Source: Lysobacter sp. TY2-98
GTDB lineage: Bacteria; Pseudomonadota; Gammaproteobacteria; Xanthomonadales; Xanthomonadaceae
Length of the DNA: 64,000 nucleotides
Direction: 5' to 3'
Assembly (NCBI RefSeq): GCF_003367355.1
Contig: NZ_CP031413.1
Span: 1,344,921 to 1,408,920 of the forward strand
The position numbers and the translations under genes are program-made. Shown here one piece after another: positions 56,943 to 64,000 of this stretch; positions within the stretch are counted from its first letter, which is position 1, and each line of letters starts with the position of its first letter. Under the pieces are notes generated by a model that worked only from the letters and a program-made list of their open reading frames with translations, did not search any database and was not told the origin of the DNA.

Positions 56943-57593
56943 ATGAATGGCCCCCTCTACGACGACCTGCTCGATCAGCTCCGGGGCACGCCGGCGCGCC
57001 AGCTCGGCGACCGACTCGGTCTCACCTCCGCGGGGGCGCTGCAGGCCGCGGCGACCGCGCTTCCGGTGCTTCTTGGCGCCCTGCACCACAACACGCGCGC
57101 GCCCGACGGCGCCGATTCATTGCTGTCGGCGCTCGACTTCGACCATCGCGGCGTCGATCCCGCCAACGCGCTGGGAACGGCGCTCGCAGGCGGAGGCTCG
57201 GGCGCAGGCATCCTCGGCCATCTGTTCGGCGAGCATCGCGCGGGCGCCGCCGATGCCGTCGGGCAGGCCACGGGTCTCGACAGCGATCGCGCGTCGACCC
57301 TGCTGCGCGTGCTCGCGCCCGTGGTGATGGCCTACCTGTCACGGCGGTTGTTCACGCCGCAGGAAGCCGATGGCGCGACCACGCCACAGCCGTCCGCGGA
57401 TGGCCTGCGGGCCGCACTGGGGCAGGAAGTCGACGCGCTGCGCGCGACCGCCGAGCCGCACCCGGGGCTGCTGTCACTGCTCGACCGGGATCACGACGGT
57501 GACGTCGACCTGGCCGATTTCACCGGCGTCGACGGGAACGGGCCGCTACCCGTGCAGACGGCCGAGATGCGGAGTCCGCGGCCGAGGATCTGA
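56943..57593 (+). CDS. DUF937 protein with C-terminal EF-hand-like loop
   Basis: A 216-residue protein, no signal peptide. The N-terminal part matches DUF937 (NGPLYDDLLDQLRGTPARQLGDRLG, GGSGAGILGHLFGEHRAGAADAVGQATGL, LLRVLAPVVMAYLSRRL). The C-terminal segment has DRDHDGDVDLAD at about 181-192, a canonical 12-residue EF-hand calcium-binding loop without a second visible copy. GGGAGC precedes the ATG. Function unknown. It converges with hslR; the 133-base gap holds an imperfect hairpin at 57693-57718. Confidence 0.8.
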   Translation: MNGPLYDDLLDQLRGTPARQLGDRLGLTSAGALQAAATALPVLLGALHHNTRAPDGADSLLSALDFDHRGVDPANALGTALAGGGSGAGILGHLFGEHRAGAADAVGQATGLDSDRASTLLRVLAPVVMAYLSRRLFTPQEADGATTPQPSADGLRAALGQEVDALRATAEPHPGLLSLLDRDHDGDVDLADFTGVDGNGPLPVQTAEMRSPRPRI

Positions 57594-57726
57594 AATCGCT
57601 GCGGGATCCGGCGGCACCACACGGCGGGTGACGTCGCGACGGGTCCCCGAGGCGTCGAGATCGGGTCGAAATTTGCGCTCCATGACGTTTCGCCGCGAGC
57701 GATGCGGTTCGCTCACGGCGCATCGC

Positions 57727-58140
57727 CTAGACCGCGTCGATGTCGCCCAACGCACGAATCAGACGTCGTGCGCGCTTGTCCGGGCGCTGCTCCGGGGCGC
57801 GGTAACCATCCCGCATCGCCGCACGTTCGGCGCGCGCCTGTTCGCGACGCTGCTTCGATTCGCCTGTCTCCACATAGAGCGCCTGCGCGACCGGCGCCGA
57901 TCCGCGTTCGCTGCTGAGCGCGACAACGTCGATATCGAAGCGTTCGTCACCGCGCGTCACGCCGAGACGATCGCCGGTGCGCACGGCGCGCGACGCTTTC
58001 ACGCGCTGCCTGTCGATCTCGACACGCCCCGTTTCGATCGCCTGCTTGGCGAGCGAACGCGTCCGGAAAAAACGCGCGGCCCAGAGCCACTGATCGAGTC
58101 GAACGGTCGGCGTGGTTGCAGGTGTCGTGGCGTCGGTCAT
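57727..58140 (-). CDS. hslR: S4-domain RNA-binding protein Hsp15
   Basis: Heat-shock protein that recycles free 50S subunits carrying a nascent chain. The 137-residue protein has the S4 domain VRLDQWLWAARFFRTRSLAKQAIETGRVEIDRQRVKASR (given here in parts: VRLDQWLWAARFF, TGRVEIDRQRVKAS) followed by a basic C-terminal region (RREQARAERAAMRDGYRAPE). ATG at 58140 was chosen because the further upstream frame is Arg-rich shadow sequence. It lies after the rplS terminator on the same strand. Confidence 0.88.
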   Translation of the reverse strand: MTDATTPATTPTVRLDQWLWAARFFRTRSLAKQAIETGRVEIDRQRVKASRAVRTGDRLGVTRGDERFDIDVVALSSERGSAPVAQALYVETGESKQRREQARAERAAMRDGYRAPEQRPDKRARRLIRALGDIDAV

Positions 58141-58187
58141 GGTCGAGGGAATGATGGAACGCGCGCGATGACGCGTCCCCAAATGCA

Positions 58188-58211
58188 AACGGCCGCCCGA
58201 AGGCGGCCGTT
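58188..58211 (-). terminator. Terminator of the rpsP-rplS operon
   Basis: AACGGCCGCC and GGCGGCCGTT form a 10-bp stem with a TTCG tetraloop on the minus strand, followed by TGCATTT. It is 18 bases downstream of the rplS stop. Confidence 0.8.
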
Positions 58212-58228
58212 GCAGGAAGACCGTGCGC

Positions 58229-58639
58229 TTACTGGTTCGAAGCGGCGGCAGCGGCCGTAGCCTTCGCCTTCGCGTTGCCCGCGAGGTCTTCCTTGATGCG
58301 CGCCTTCTTGCCCTGCAGACCACGCAGGTAGTACAGCTTGCCGGCGCGGACCTTGCCGCGGCGCTTCACTTCGACGGAGTCGATCGTGGCGCTGTGCGTC
58401 TGGAACACGCGCTCGACGCCGAAGCCGTGCGAAATCTTGCGGACGGTGAACGAGGAGTTCAGGCCGCCGTTCTTGATGCCGATGACCACGCCCTCATAGG
58501 CCTGGACGCGCTCGCGGTTGCCTTCCTTGACCTTCACGTTGACGACGACGGTGTCGCCCTGGCTGAAGTCCGGAAGCTTGCGGGTGATCTGCTCGGATTC
58601 GAAATTCTGGAGCAGCGTATTGAGGGACGGCTTGTTCAT
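58229..58639 (-). CDS. rplS: 50S ribosomal protein L19
   Basis: Located at the 30S-50S interface. The 136-residue protein has [74 protein letters not shown] and the [16 protein letters not shown] signature. A lysine/alanine tail extends the C-terminus. A 115-base gap with TAGAAT in a small hairpin precedes it, so it may have an additional promoter apart from the operon. Confidence 0.97.
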   Translation of the reverse strand: MNKPSLNTLLQNFESEQITRKLPDFSQGDTVVVNVKVKEGNRERVQAYEGVVIGIKNGGLNSSFTVRKISHGFGVERVFQTHSATIDSVEVKRRGKVRAGKLYYLRGLQGKKARIKEDLAGNAKAKATAAAAASNQ

Positions 58640-58754
58640 TGGCTTGGGCCTGTTGGTGTCGTTGTAGAGCCGCGAGTGCGCGTGGACCCGCGTGCCGGCA
58701 TCGGTGGAGCGAAGCCCGCAATTCTAGCGGGAATTCTCCTTGCGTGACTAGGGG

Positions 58755-59549
58755 TTAGCCGATTTCCGGACCGGCGGTGGCGGTATCCGAGGTCGCCGCA
58801 CCGCTCTCCCTGGCTGCTGCCCCCTCGCGGTATTGCGCGAGCAGTTTGGCGTCTGCCTTCGACAGCACCCGCGCCTCCAACAGGTCCGGCCGCCGCTCCG
58901 CAGTCCGACCCAGCGACTGCATGCGCCGCCAGCGGGCGATCTTGGCGTGGTCGCCCGACAGCAGCACCTCGGGGACGGCGCCCAGCGGGTGGTCGACCGG
59001 TCGGGTGTAGTGCGGGCAGTCGAGCAGGCCGTCCTCGAAGCTGTCCTGGACGGCGGATTCGGCGTCGTTGAGCGCGCCGTCCTGCAGGCGGGCGATGGCA
59101 TCGATGACGACGGCCGCAGCCAGTTCGCCCCCCGACAGCACGTAGTCGCCGATCGATATCTCCTCATCGACCTCCGCTTGGATCAGGCGCTCATCGACGC
59201 CCTCATAGCGGCCGCAGAGCAGGATCAGCCGCGGTTCGGCGGCTAGTCGGCGCACCGTCTCCTGGTCGAGACGCCGCCCTTGAGGGCTCATGTAGACCAC
59301 ATGCGCCGGCCCCTCGCCCGCGGATCGCGCGGTTTCGATCGCGCGACGCAGCGGGTCGATCAGCATGACCATGCCCGGACCGCCGCCGAACGGGCGGTCG
59401 TCGACGCGACGGTAATTGCCCTCGGCATGGTCACGGGGATTCGTCCCGTGGATCGACAACAGGCCGCGTTCGATCGCGCGTCCGACCACGCCGAACCCCG
59501 CGCATTGCGCGACGAATTCGGGGAACAGGCTGACGACGTCGATTCGCAT
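58755..59549 (-). CDS. trmD: tRNA (guanine37-N1)-methyltransferase
   Basis: Adds m1G37 and prevents frameshifting. The 264-residue SPOUT protein has [38 protein letters not shown] and the trefoil-knot [25 protein letters not shown] 30-residue Ala/Thr/Gly tail follows the usual end. ATG at 59549 is the family start. It lies 102 bases after rimM. Confidence 0.96.
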   Translation of the reverse strand: MRIDVVSLFPEFVAQCAGFGVVGRAIERGLLSIHGTNPRDHAEGNYRRVDDRPFGGGPGMVMLIDPLRRAIETARSAGEGPAHVVYMSPQGRRLDQETVRRLAAEPRLILLCGRYEGVDERLIQAEVDEEISIGDYVLSGGELAAAVVIDAIARLQDGALNDAESAVQDSFEDGLLDCPHYTRPVDHPLGAVPEVLLSGDHAKIARWRRMQSLGRTAERRPDLLEARVLSKADAKLLAQYREGAAARESGAATSDTATAGPEIG

Positions 59550-59651
59550 GGAGGCCTTCGAGTACGGGCGTGGTGGCATCGAGCGCGGGCCGATGCGTTG
59601 AAGCGCGACAAACGACTGCGAACCGCCTTGAAACCTACGCGATCGCTGGGA

Positions 59652-60203
59652 TCAAAAATCCGGATCCCAGTCCACCGTAATGCGACCGGCGTCGAGATCG
59701 ATGTCGGTGACGAACTGCGGGCGTACGAAGGGCACCATCCATTCACGATCGCCATCGCGCGCGACCAGCACGTCGTTCGCCCCCGTGGCAAACAGGTGCG
59801 AAACCCGGCCCATGGCACGACCTTCGACGTTCACCACCTCGAGGCCTTCGAGATCGGCCCAGTAGAACTCGCCTTCCGCGGCCTTCGGCAGCGCCGAGCG
59901 CGGGACGTAGATCTCGGTGCCTCGCATCGCATCGGCCGCGTCGCGATCCTCGACGCCCGGAATCTCCGCGGCGAGGCTCTTGCCAACCGCGCGGCCGCGC
60001 ACGCCCATCAGCTCGCGCTCGACGCCGCGGGCGTCGCGCAGGATCCAGGGCCGGTAGCCGAAGAGCGCCGAGCGCGGCTCGGTCCAGCTCTCGAGTTTCA
60101 CTTCCCCACGAACGCCGAAGGCGCCGACCACCCTTCCAATAAGGATGCGGCGCCCCGGGTTGTTCGTGCTGCTACCGCCCGCGCCAGGCACGGGCGAGGA
60201 CAT
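59652..60203 (-). CDS. rimM: Ribosome maturation factor RimM
   Basis: Binds S19 in assembly of the 30S head. The 183-residue protein has the N-terminal barrel [26 protein letters not shown] (parts: [16 protein letters not shown]) and the PRC-barrel region ([49 protein letters not shown]). A Gly/Ser-rich head of about 18 residues precedes the domain. ATG shares one base with the rpsP stop. Confidence 0.94.
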   Translation of the reverse strand: MSSPVPGAGGSSTNNPGRRILIGRVVGAFGVRGEVKLESWTEPRSALFGYRPWILRDARGVERELMGVRGRAVGKSLAAEIPGVEDRDAADAMRGTEIYVPRSALPKAAEGEFYWADLEGLEVVNVEGRAMGRVSHLFATGANDVLVARDGDREWMVPFVRPQFVTDIDLDAGRITVDWDPDF

Positions 60204-60460
60204 CAGGCCGCGGCCTGCGCCTTGACCGCCGCCTTGTACAGGTCGGCGACCTTGTCGGTCATCTGCGCGCCGTGGCCGATCCAGTGCTGGATGCGCTCGA
60301 CGTTGAGTTCGACCGGCTTGTCGTTACCCGAAGCCACCGGGTTGTAGTAACCGACGCGCTCGATGTTGCGGCCGTCGCGGGCGCTGCGGCTATCGGTGAC
60401 GATGATGTGGTAGAAGGGGCGCTTCTTGGCGCCGCCACGCGTCAGGCGGATCTTGACCAT
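60203..60460 (-). CDS. rpsP: 30S ribosomal protein S16
   Basis: The 85-residue protein has [41 protein letters not shown] in full, the S16 hallmark (shown by [16 protein letters not shown]). First gene of rpsP-rimM-trmD-rplS and coupled to rimM (TGATG). Confidence 0.97.
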   Translation of the reverse strand: MVKIRLTRGGAKKRPFYHIIVTDSRSARDGRNIERVGYYNPVASGNDKPVELNVERIQHWIGHGAQMTDKVADLYKAAVKAQAAA

Positions 60461-60508
60461 TGCTTTTCTCGTGTTGCCCAGCTGCCGGAATGGCAGGGTA
60501 AGCCGGCG

Positions 60509-60538
60509 ATTTTAGCGTGAAGCCTGCGTCAGGGTAAA
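60509..60538 (-). promoter_or_regulatory. Likely rpsP operon promoter
   Basis: On the minus strand TTTACC (60533-60538), 18 bases, TAAAAT (60509-60514). Transcription would start about 40 bases before the rpsP ATG. A CTGCC-ATTCC-GGCAG hairpin (60482-60496) lies in the leader. Confidence 0.5.
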
Positions 60539-60568
60539 CCCGGTCGCCCAAGCGGCCGTGGACCCTGC

Positions 60569-61936
60569 TCAGCGGAACGGCATTCCGCCCCGCCCGCCCA
60601 TCATTCCCTTCATCCCGCGCATGAGCCCCTTCATGCCGCCGCCGGCCAGCTTGGACATCATCTTTTCCATCTGCTGGTACTGCTTCATCACCTTGTTGAC
60701 GTCCGCCGGGGTCAGCCCCGCGCCCTTGGCGATGCGCGCGCGTCGCGAGCCGTTGAGCAGGCCCGGGTTGCGACGCTCCTTCTTGGTCATCGAATTGATG
60801 ATCGCGATCATCCGCGGCACTTCCTTGCCGGTGACCTGGTTCTTCACCGAATCCGGGATCTGCCCCATGCCCGGCAGCTTGTCCATGAGGCCGTGCAGGC
60901 CGCCCATGTTCTGCATCTGCTCGAGCTGGTCGCGCATGTCGTTGAGGTCGAACTTCTTGCCCTTGACGACCTTCTCGGCGAGCTTCGCCGCCTTGTCCTT
61001 GTCGACCTGCGCTTCGACCTGCTCGACCAGCGACAGCACGTCGCCCATGTCGAGGATGCGGCTGGCGATTCGATCCGGATGGAACACGTCGAGGCCGTCG
61101 GGCTTCTCGCCGGTGCCCATGAACTTGATCGGGCGACCAGTGATGTAGCGCACCGACAGCGCCGCACCGCCGCGTGCGTCACCGTCCGTCTTCGTCAGAA
61201 CGACGCCGGTGAGCGGCAGCGCTTCAGCGAACGCCTTCGCGGTGACCGCGGCATCCTGGCCGGTCATCGAGTCGACGACGAACAGCGTTTCGACGGGATT
61301 GACCGCGCCGTGCAGCGTCTTGATCTCCGCCATCATCGCTTCGTCGATGGCGAGGCGGCCCGCGGTGTCGACGATCAGCACGTCGACATACGACTTGCGC
61401 GCATCGTCGATCGCGGCGCGCACGATGGCTTCGGGCTTCTGCGACGGGTCGGACGGGAAGAAGATCACGTCGACCTGCTGGGCGAGCTGGCGCAGCTGTT
61501 CGATCGCGGCCGGACGGTAGACGTCGGCCGACACCACCATCACCTTCTTCTTGCGCTTTTCCTTGAGGTGCTTGGCAAGCTTGCCGACAGTGGTTGTCTT
61601 GCCCGCGCCCTGCAGGCCGGCCATGAGGATGACCGCCGGCGCCGGCACGTTGAGATTGAGGTCCGACGCCTGCGCGCCCATCACCGCCGACATCTCGTCG
61701 CGCACGACCTTGATCAGCGCCTGGCCAGGCGTCAGCGACTTCAGCACTTCCTGGCCGACGGCGCGCACCTTGATGCGCTCGATCAGGCCCTGCACCACCG
61801 GCAGCGCGACGTCCGCCTCGAGCAGCGCGATGCGCACCTCGCGCAGCGACTCGCGGATGTTCTCCTCGGTCAGGCGACCGCGGCCGCGCAGGCGCTCGAT
61901 CGTGCCGGAAAGACGCTGGGAGAGGGATTCGAACAT
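60569..61936 (-). CDS. ffh: Signal recognition particle GTPase Ffh
   Basis: Targets nascent membrane proteins. The 455-residue protein has the N-domain helical bundle, the G1 loop GLQGAGKT at 108-115, the DTAGRL G3, TKTDGDARGG and a C-terminal M domain rich in Met (MSKLAGGGMKGLMRGMKGMMGG). ATG at 61936 matches the family; the upstream open frame is a shadow of the divergent gene. No 4.5S RNA gene was found. Confidence 0.97.
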   Translation of the reverse strand: MFESLSQRLSGTIERLRGRGRLTEENIRESLREVRIALLEADVALPVVQGLIERIKVRAVGQEVLKSLTPGQALIKVVRDEMSAVMGAQASDLNLNVPAPAVILMAGLQGAGKTTTVGKLAKHLKEKRKKKVMVVSADVYRPAAIEQLRQLAQQVDVIFFPSDPSQKPEAIVRAAIDDARKSYVDVLIVDTAGRLAIDEAMMAEIKTLHGAVNPVETLFVVDSMTGQDAAVTAKAFAEALPLTGVVLTKTDGDARGGAALSVRYITGRPIKFMGTGEKPDGLDVFHPDRIASRILDMGDVLSLVEQVEAQVDKDKAAKLAEKVVKGKKFDLNDMRDQLEQMQNMGGLHGLMDKLPGMGQIPDSVKNQVTGKEVPRMIAIINSMTKKERRNPGLLNGSRRARIAKGAGLTPADVNKVMKQYQQMEKMMSKLAGGGMKGLMRGMKGMMGGRGGMPFR

Positions 61937-62020
61937 GGACGGTGCCGACGCGAAAAACGGTCGCGAAGTATAGCGGTCGCGCGCCGGCGGCCCGCCGAAC
62001 GGCTGTGCGACACTTCGAGC

Positions 62021-62821
62021 ATGACGCTTGCTCTCGTGATCGCCTCCGTCCTCCTCTACCTCCTCGCGACCGGCATGCTGGCCGCGGCGCTGCGCGTCGA
62101 TCCGTCGTCGCCAGCGGACGGTTGGCGCGTGCCATCGGCGCTCGCGCTCGCCCTGCACGCGGCCACGCACATCGTCGCGTGGACCGAGGTGCATGGTCCG
62201 GACCTACATTTCTTCGCCGCGCTCTCCCTGGTTGGGCTCGGCATGGCCGCGATGACCACGTTCGTGGCGCGCCGCGAGCGGGTGGCCGCGCTCGCGATCG
62301 TCGCGCTACCGCTCGCCGCCGCGATGCTCGTCGCGTATCGCGCGTACGGGCACTCCAGGTCGATGGCGCTGGACTGGCAGCAGCAACTGCACGCAGCCCT
62401 GGCGCTGCTCGCCTACGCGACCCTGGCGGTCGCCGCGCTGCTGGCGGTGACGCTGTGGGCGCAGGAACGGGCGCTTCGACGCCGCGAATTCCATGGCTGG
62501 CGCCGCGCGCTGCCGCCGCTGATCCAGCTCGAATCGCTGATGTTCCGCACGATCGCGGTCGGTTTCGCCCTGCTGACGGCCACCCTGCTGACCGGCGTGC
62601 TGTTCGTCCAGAACCTGTTCGCCCAACACCTGGTGCACAAGACGGTGCTGAGCCTGCTGTCCTGGCTCGCATTCGGCGCGCTGCTCTACGGCCGCCGTCG
62701 CCAAGGCTGGCGAGGCGCAAAAGCCGTCCGCTGGACGCTGGCCGCCATGGCCCTGCTGGTGCTCGCCTACTTCGGCAGCAAGGCCGTCCTCGAGCTGATC
62801 CTTCACCGCGCGGTCGTCTGA
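62021..62821 (+). CDS. CcsA/YpjD family cytochrome c biogenesis-like membrane protein
   Basis: A 266-residue integral membrane protein with eight hydrophobic segments. HAALALLAYATLAVAALLA and the final helices match the CcsA/HemX family, but the WWD haem-handling motif of true CcsA/CcmC is not evident, so it fits the YpjD group, of unknown function. It is divergent from ffh, a pairing conserved in gammaproteobacteria (ypjD beside ffh). Confidence 0.85.
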   Translation: MTLALVIASVLLYLLATGMLAAALRVDPSSPADGWRVPSALALALHAATHIVAWTEVHGPDLHFFAALSLVGLGMAAMTTFVARRERVAALAIVALPLAAAMLVAYRAYGHSRSMALDWQQQLHAALALLAYATLAVAALLAVTLWAQERALRRREFHGWRRALPPLIQLESLMFRTIAVGFALLTATLLTGVLFVQNLFAQHLVHKTVLSLLSWLAFGALLYGRRRQGWRGAKAVRWTLAAMALLVLAYFGSKAVLELILHRAVV

Positions 62822-62860
62822 CCGTTCGCCGGGGGGAATGCTGGCCGACTATCTGTCGAC

Positions 62861-62886
62861 GCAATAATTGCATTGACAACTATTGC
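62861..62886. promoter_or_regulatory. MarR-type operator
   Basis: GCAATAATTG (62861-62870), 6 bases, CAACTATTGC (62877-62886): arms match at 9 of 10 positions. It overlaps the -35 box of the marR promoter, as expected for autorepression. Confidence 0.65.
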
Positions 62887-62901
62887 GCGCGCATCTAAAG
62901 T
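62873..62901 (+). promoter_or_regulatory. Promoter of marR-efflux operon
   Basis: Perfect TTGACA (62873-62878), 17 bases, TAAAGT (62896-62901, 4 of 6). The ATG at 62910 follows almost at once, so the message would be nearly leaderless. Confidence 0.65.
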
Positions 62902-62909
62902 ACGCCGCC

Positions 62910-63362
62910 ATGACGAACTCCCCCACCTGCAACGGCTCCTCGCTGGGGCTGATGTTCCGGCAGGTCCGCGACGCGATGTGGGCCCGCATGGAACGCGAGC
63001 TTGCGGCCGCCGGTCATGACCTGACCTTCAGCCAGTACATCACCCTCAAGACCCTCGGAAACGAGGGCCGCGCGGGCGTCAGCGAACTCGCCCGCGCCGC
63101 GCAGCTGCATCCGGGCGCGATGACCCGGCTGCTCGACAAGCTCGAAGCGCAGGGCCTGGTGGCGCGCGTCGCCGATCCACAGGACCGCCGCGCGCTCCAC
63201 GTCGACCTCACCGACAGCGGCCGCGCACTGTGGACGGCGGTCAGCGACTGCGGACGCCGTGTACACGCGCGCGCCATGCAGGGTCTGGACGATGCGGAAC
63301 AGGCGCATCTCATGAACCTGCTGGTTCGCGTCCGCGACAACCTTTCTTCCGATCTCGACTGA
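62910..63362 (+). CDS. MarR family transcriptional regulator
   Basis: A 150-residue winged helix-turn-helix repressor. The DNA-binding domain is about residues 50-110: GVSELARAAQLHPGAMTRLLDKLEAQGLVAR followed by the wing DPQDRRALHVDLT (split here as VSELARAAQLHPGAMTRLLD). It most likely autorepresses and controls the adjoining efflux gene. ATG at 62910 was chosen because it lies just past the predicted transcription start; an earlier TTG is within the promoter. Ligand unknown. Confidence 0.9.
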   Translation: MTNSPTCNGSSLGLMFRQVRDAMWARMERELAAAGHDLTFSQYITLKTLGNEGRAGVSELARAAQLHPGAMTRLLDKLEAQGLVARVADPQDRRALHVDLTDSGRALWTAVSDCGRRVHARAMQGLDDAEQAHLMNLLVRVRDNLSSDLD

Positions 63363-63363
63363 C

Positions 63364-64000
63364 ATGACCCCACGTTCCGTCGCGCCGACGACCCGGCGCC
63401 TCGCACCGTTATTCCTCGCGCTCGCACTCGCGGGCTGCGCCAGCATGCGCGGGCTCGAACCGAAGGAGCATCCAATGGATGCGAACGCGGTGGCCGCGTC
63501 GAAGACATTGGCCGACGCCGGCACCATCGCGCCGCTCGCGCGCGACTGGTGGCGCGTGTTCGGTGATCCGCAGCTCGACGCACTCGTCGACGAAGCGCTC
63601 GCCGGCCAGCCCAGCCTCGCCGCCGCCGACGCGCGCGTCCGCCAGGCCGCCGCGCAGGCGGGGCTTGCCGATGCCGCGCGCAAGCCGACCGTCGGTGCGA
63701 CCGCGCAGTACTCCGGCTTGCAGATCCCGACGACCGTGGCACCCGATCCCCTCGGCGGCCACTACACCGGCGTGTTCCTGCTCGGCCTCAACATCAAGTG
63801 GCCGATCGACGTCTGGGGCGGTGATCGCGCGCGCTACGAAGCGGCGATCGGTCAACTTCGTGCGACGGAAGTCGACGCACAGTCCGCACGCCTGACGCTC
63901 GCGTCGAACATCACCCGCGCCTACGTCGGCCTCGCGCAGGCATACGACGCGCTCGACGTCGCGCACAACGAGAAGGCGCGCTCGCAGAAGCTGCTTGGCC
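63364..64000 (+). CDS. Efflux outer-membrane lipoprotein, 5' part (cut by window edge)
   Basis: NodT/OMF-family outer-membrane factor that would complete a tripartite efflux pump. Only about 212 residues are in the window. Lipobox LAGC with Cys25; then the family pattern WWRVFGDPQLDALVDEAL and SLAAADARVRQAAAQAGLADAARKPTVG (parts). It follows marR after one base, so it is controlled with it. The inner-membrane partners should lie just past the right edge; such operons often carry a HlyD-type adaptor and an MFS or RND pump. Confidence 0.9.
   Translation, partial: MTPRSVAPTTRRLAPLFLALALAGCASMRGLEPKEHPMDANAVAASKTLADAGTIAPLARDWWRVFGDPQLDALVDEALAGQPSLAAADARVRQAAAQAGLADAARKPTVGATAQYSGLQIPTTVAPDPLGGHYTGVFLLGLNIKWPIDVWGGDRARYEAAIGQLRATEVDAQSARLTLASNITRAYVGLAQAYDALDVAHNEKARSQKLLG

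Noticed and set aside
57693..57718. Imperfect 10-bp hairpin between the DUF937 gene and hslR
   Set aside because: It has a mismatch and no T run; may be a weak structure only.
60893..62821. A 642-codon open frame joining sequence antisense to ffh with the CcsA/YpjD-like gene
   Set aside because: Only the part from the ATG at 62021 is coding; the rest is a shadow of ffh.

Overview
The window is chromosomal DNA of a high-GC gammaproteobacterium, most probably a Xanthomonadaceae member close to Lysobacter or Luteimonas. This is inferred from the GC-rich third codon positions, gene orders (metG/apbC/dcd, pcnB-folK-panBCD-pgi, lexA-recA-recX), a LexA operator of the Xanthomonas/Xylella type (TTAG-N6-TACTA class) and the TonB-receptor/sulfotransferase pair. 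There is no rRNA, insertion sequence, CRISPR array or recognisable prophage. Almost all of it is ordinary core genome packed into overlapping operons.

Layout. 1-9.3 kb: aroC (cut by the window edge) and prmB, a Sco protein with psd, a small secreted tandem-repeat protein, mltD, a HerA-like ATPase, greB, a periplasmic hypothetical and rimO. 9.4-15.5 kb: a hydrolase and a HIT protein lead into a pyroglutamate (5-oxoproline) salvage cluster: pxpB, pxpC, pxpA, the membrane pair DUF969/DUF979 and pyroglutamyl peptidase. 15.6-25.4 kb: dcd and apbC, then an accessory-looking block (TonB-dependent receptor, TPR-sulfotransferase, DUF2147) sitting between apbC and metG, followed by metG and an RnfB-like ferredoxin. 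25.4-33.8 kb: TraB/GumN protein, DUF1684 lipoprotein, mutL, amidase, tsaE and nnr, divergent from queG, the same order as in E. coli. 33.8-40 kb: a TfoX-N protein with a histone-H1-like tail and the pcnB-folK-panB-panC-panD-pgi operon. 40-46.3 kb: tRNA-Glu, fdxA, bamC-dapA divergent from gcvR-bcp, then PIN-PhoH, thiD and a hydrolase.

46.4-53.4 kb: a minus-strand DNA-repair and translation block, cinA-lexA-DUF1508-recA-recX-alaS-csrA-tRNA-Ser-tRNA-Arg, whose recA-to-tRNA part matches E. coli. 53.5-57.6 kb: mutS, a TMEM175-like channel and a DUF937 protein. 57.7-62.8 kb: hslR and the rpsP-rimM-trmD-rplS operon downstream of ffh, with a CcsA/YpjD-like membrane protein divergent from ffh. 62.8-64 kb: a MarR regulator and the start of an outer-membrane efflux gene, controlled by a well-formed promoter with an overlapping palindrome.

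How they work together: mutS and mutL both occur, and MutL carries the endonuclease motif, so mismatch repair is probably MutH-independent. lexA has an SOS box that reaches its own start codon, with a DUF1508 gene between lexA and recA. The pcp, transporter and pxpABC genes form a complete logical route from N-terminal pyroglutamyl peptides to glutamate. No strikingly new multi-gene system is evident. The best candidates for follow-up are the TonB receptor/sulfotransferase block, the repeat protein at 2.9 kb, the SOS-linked DUF1508 gene and several unassigned palindromes.
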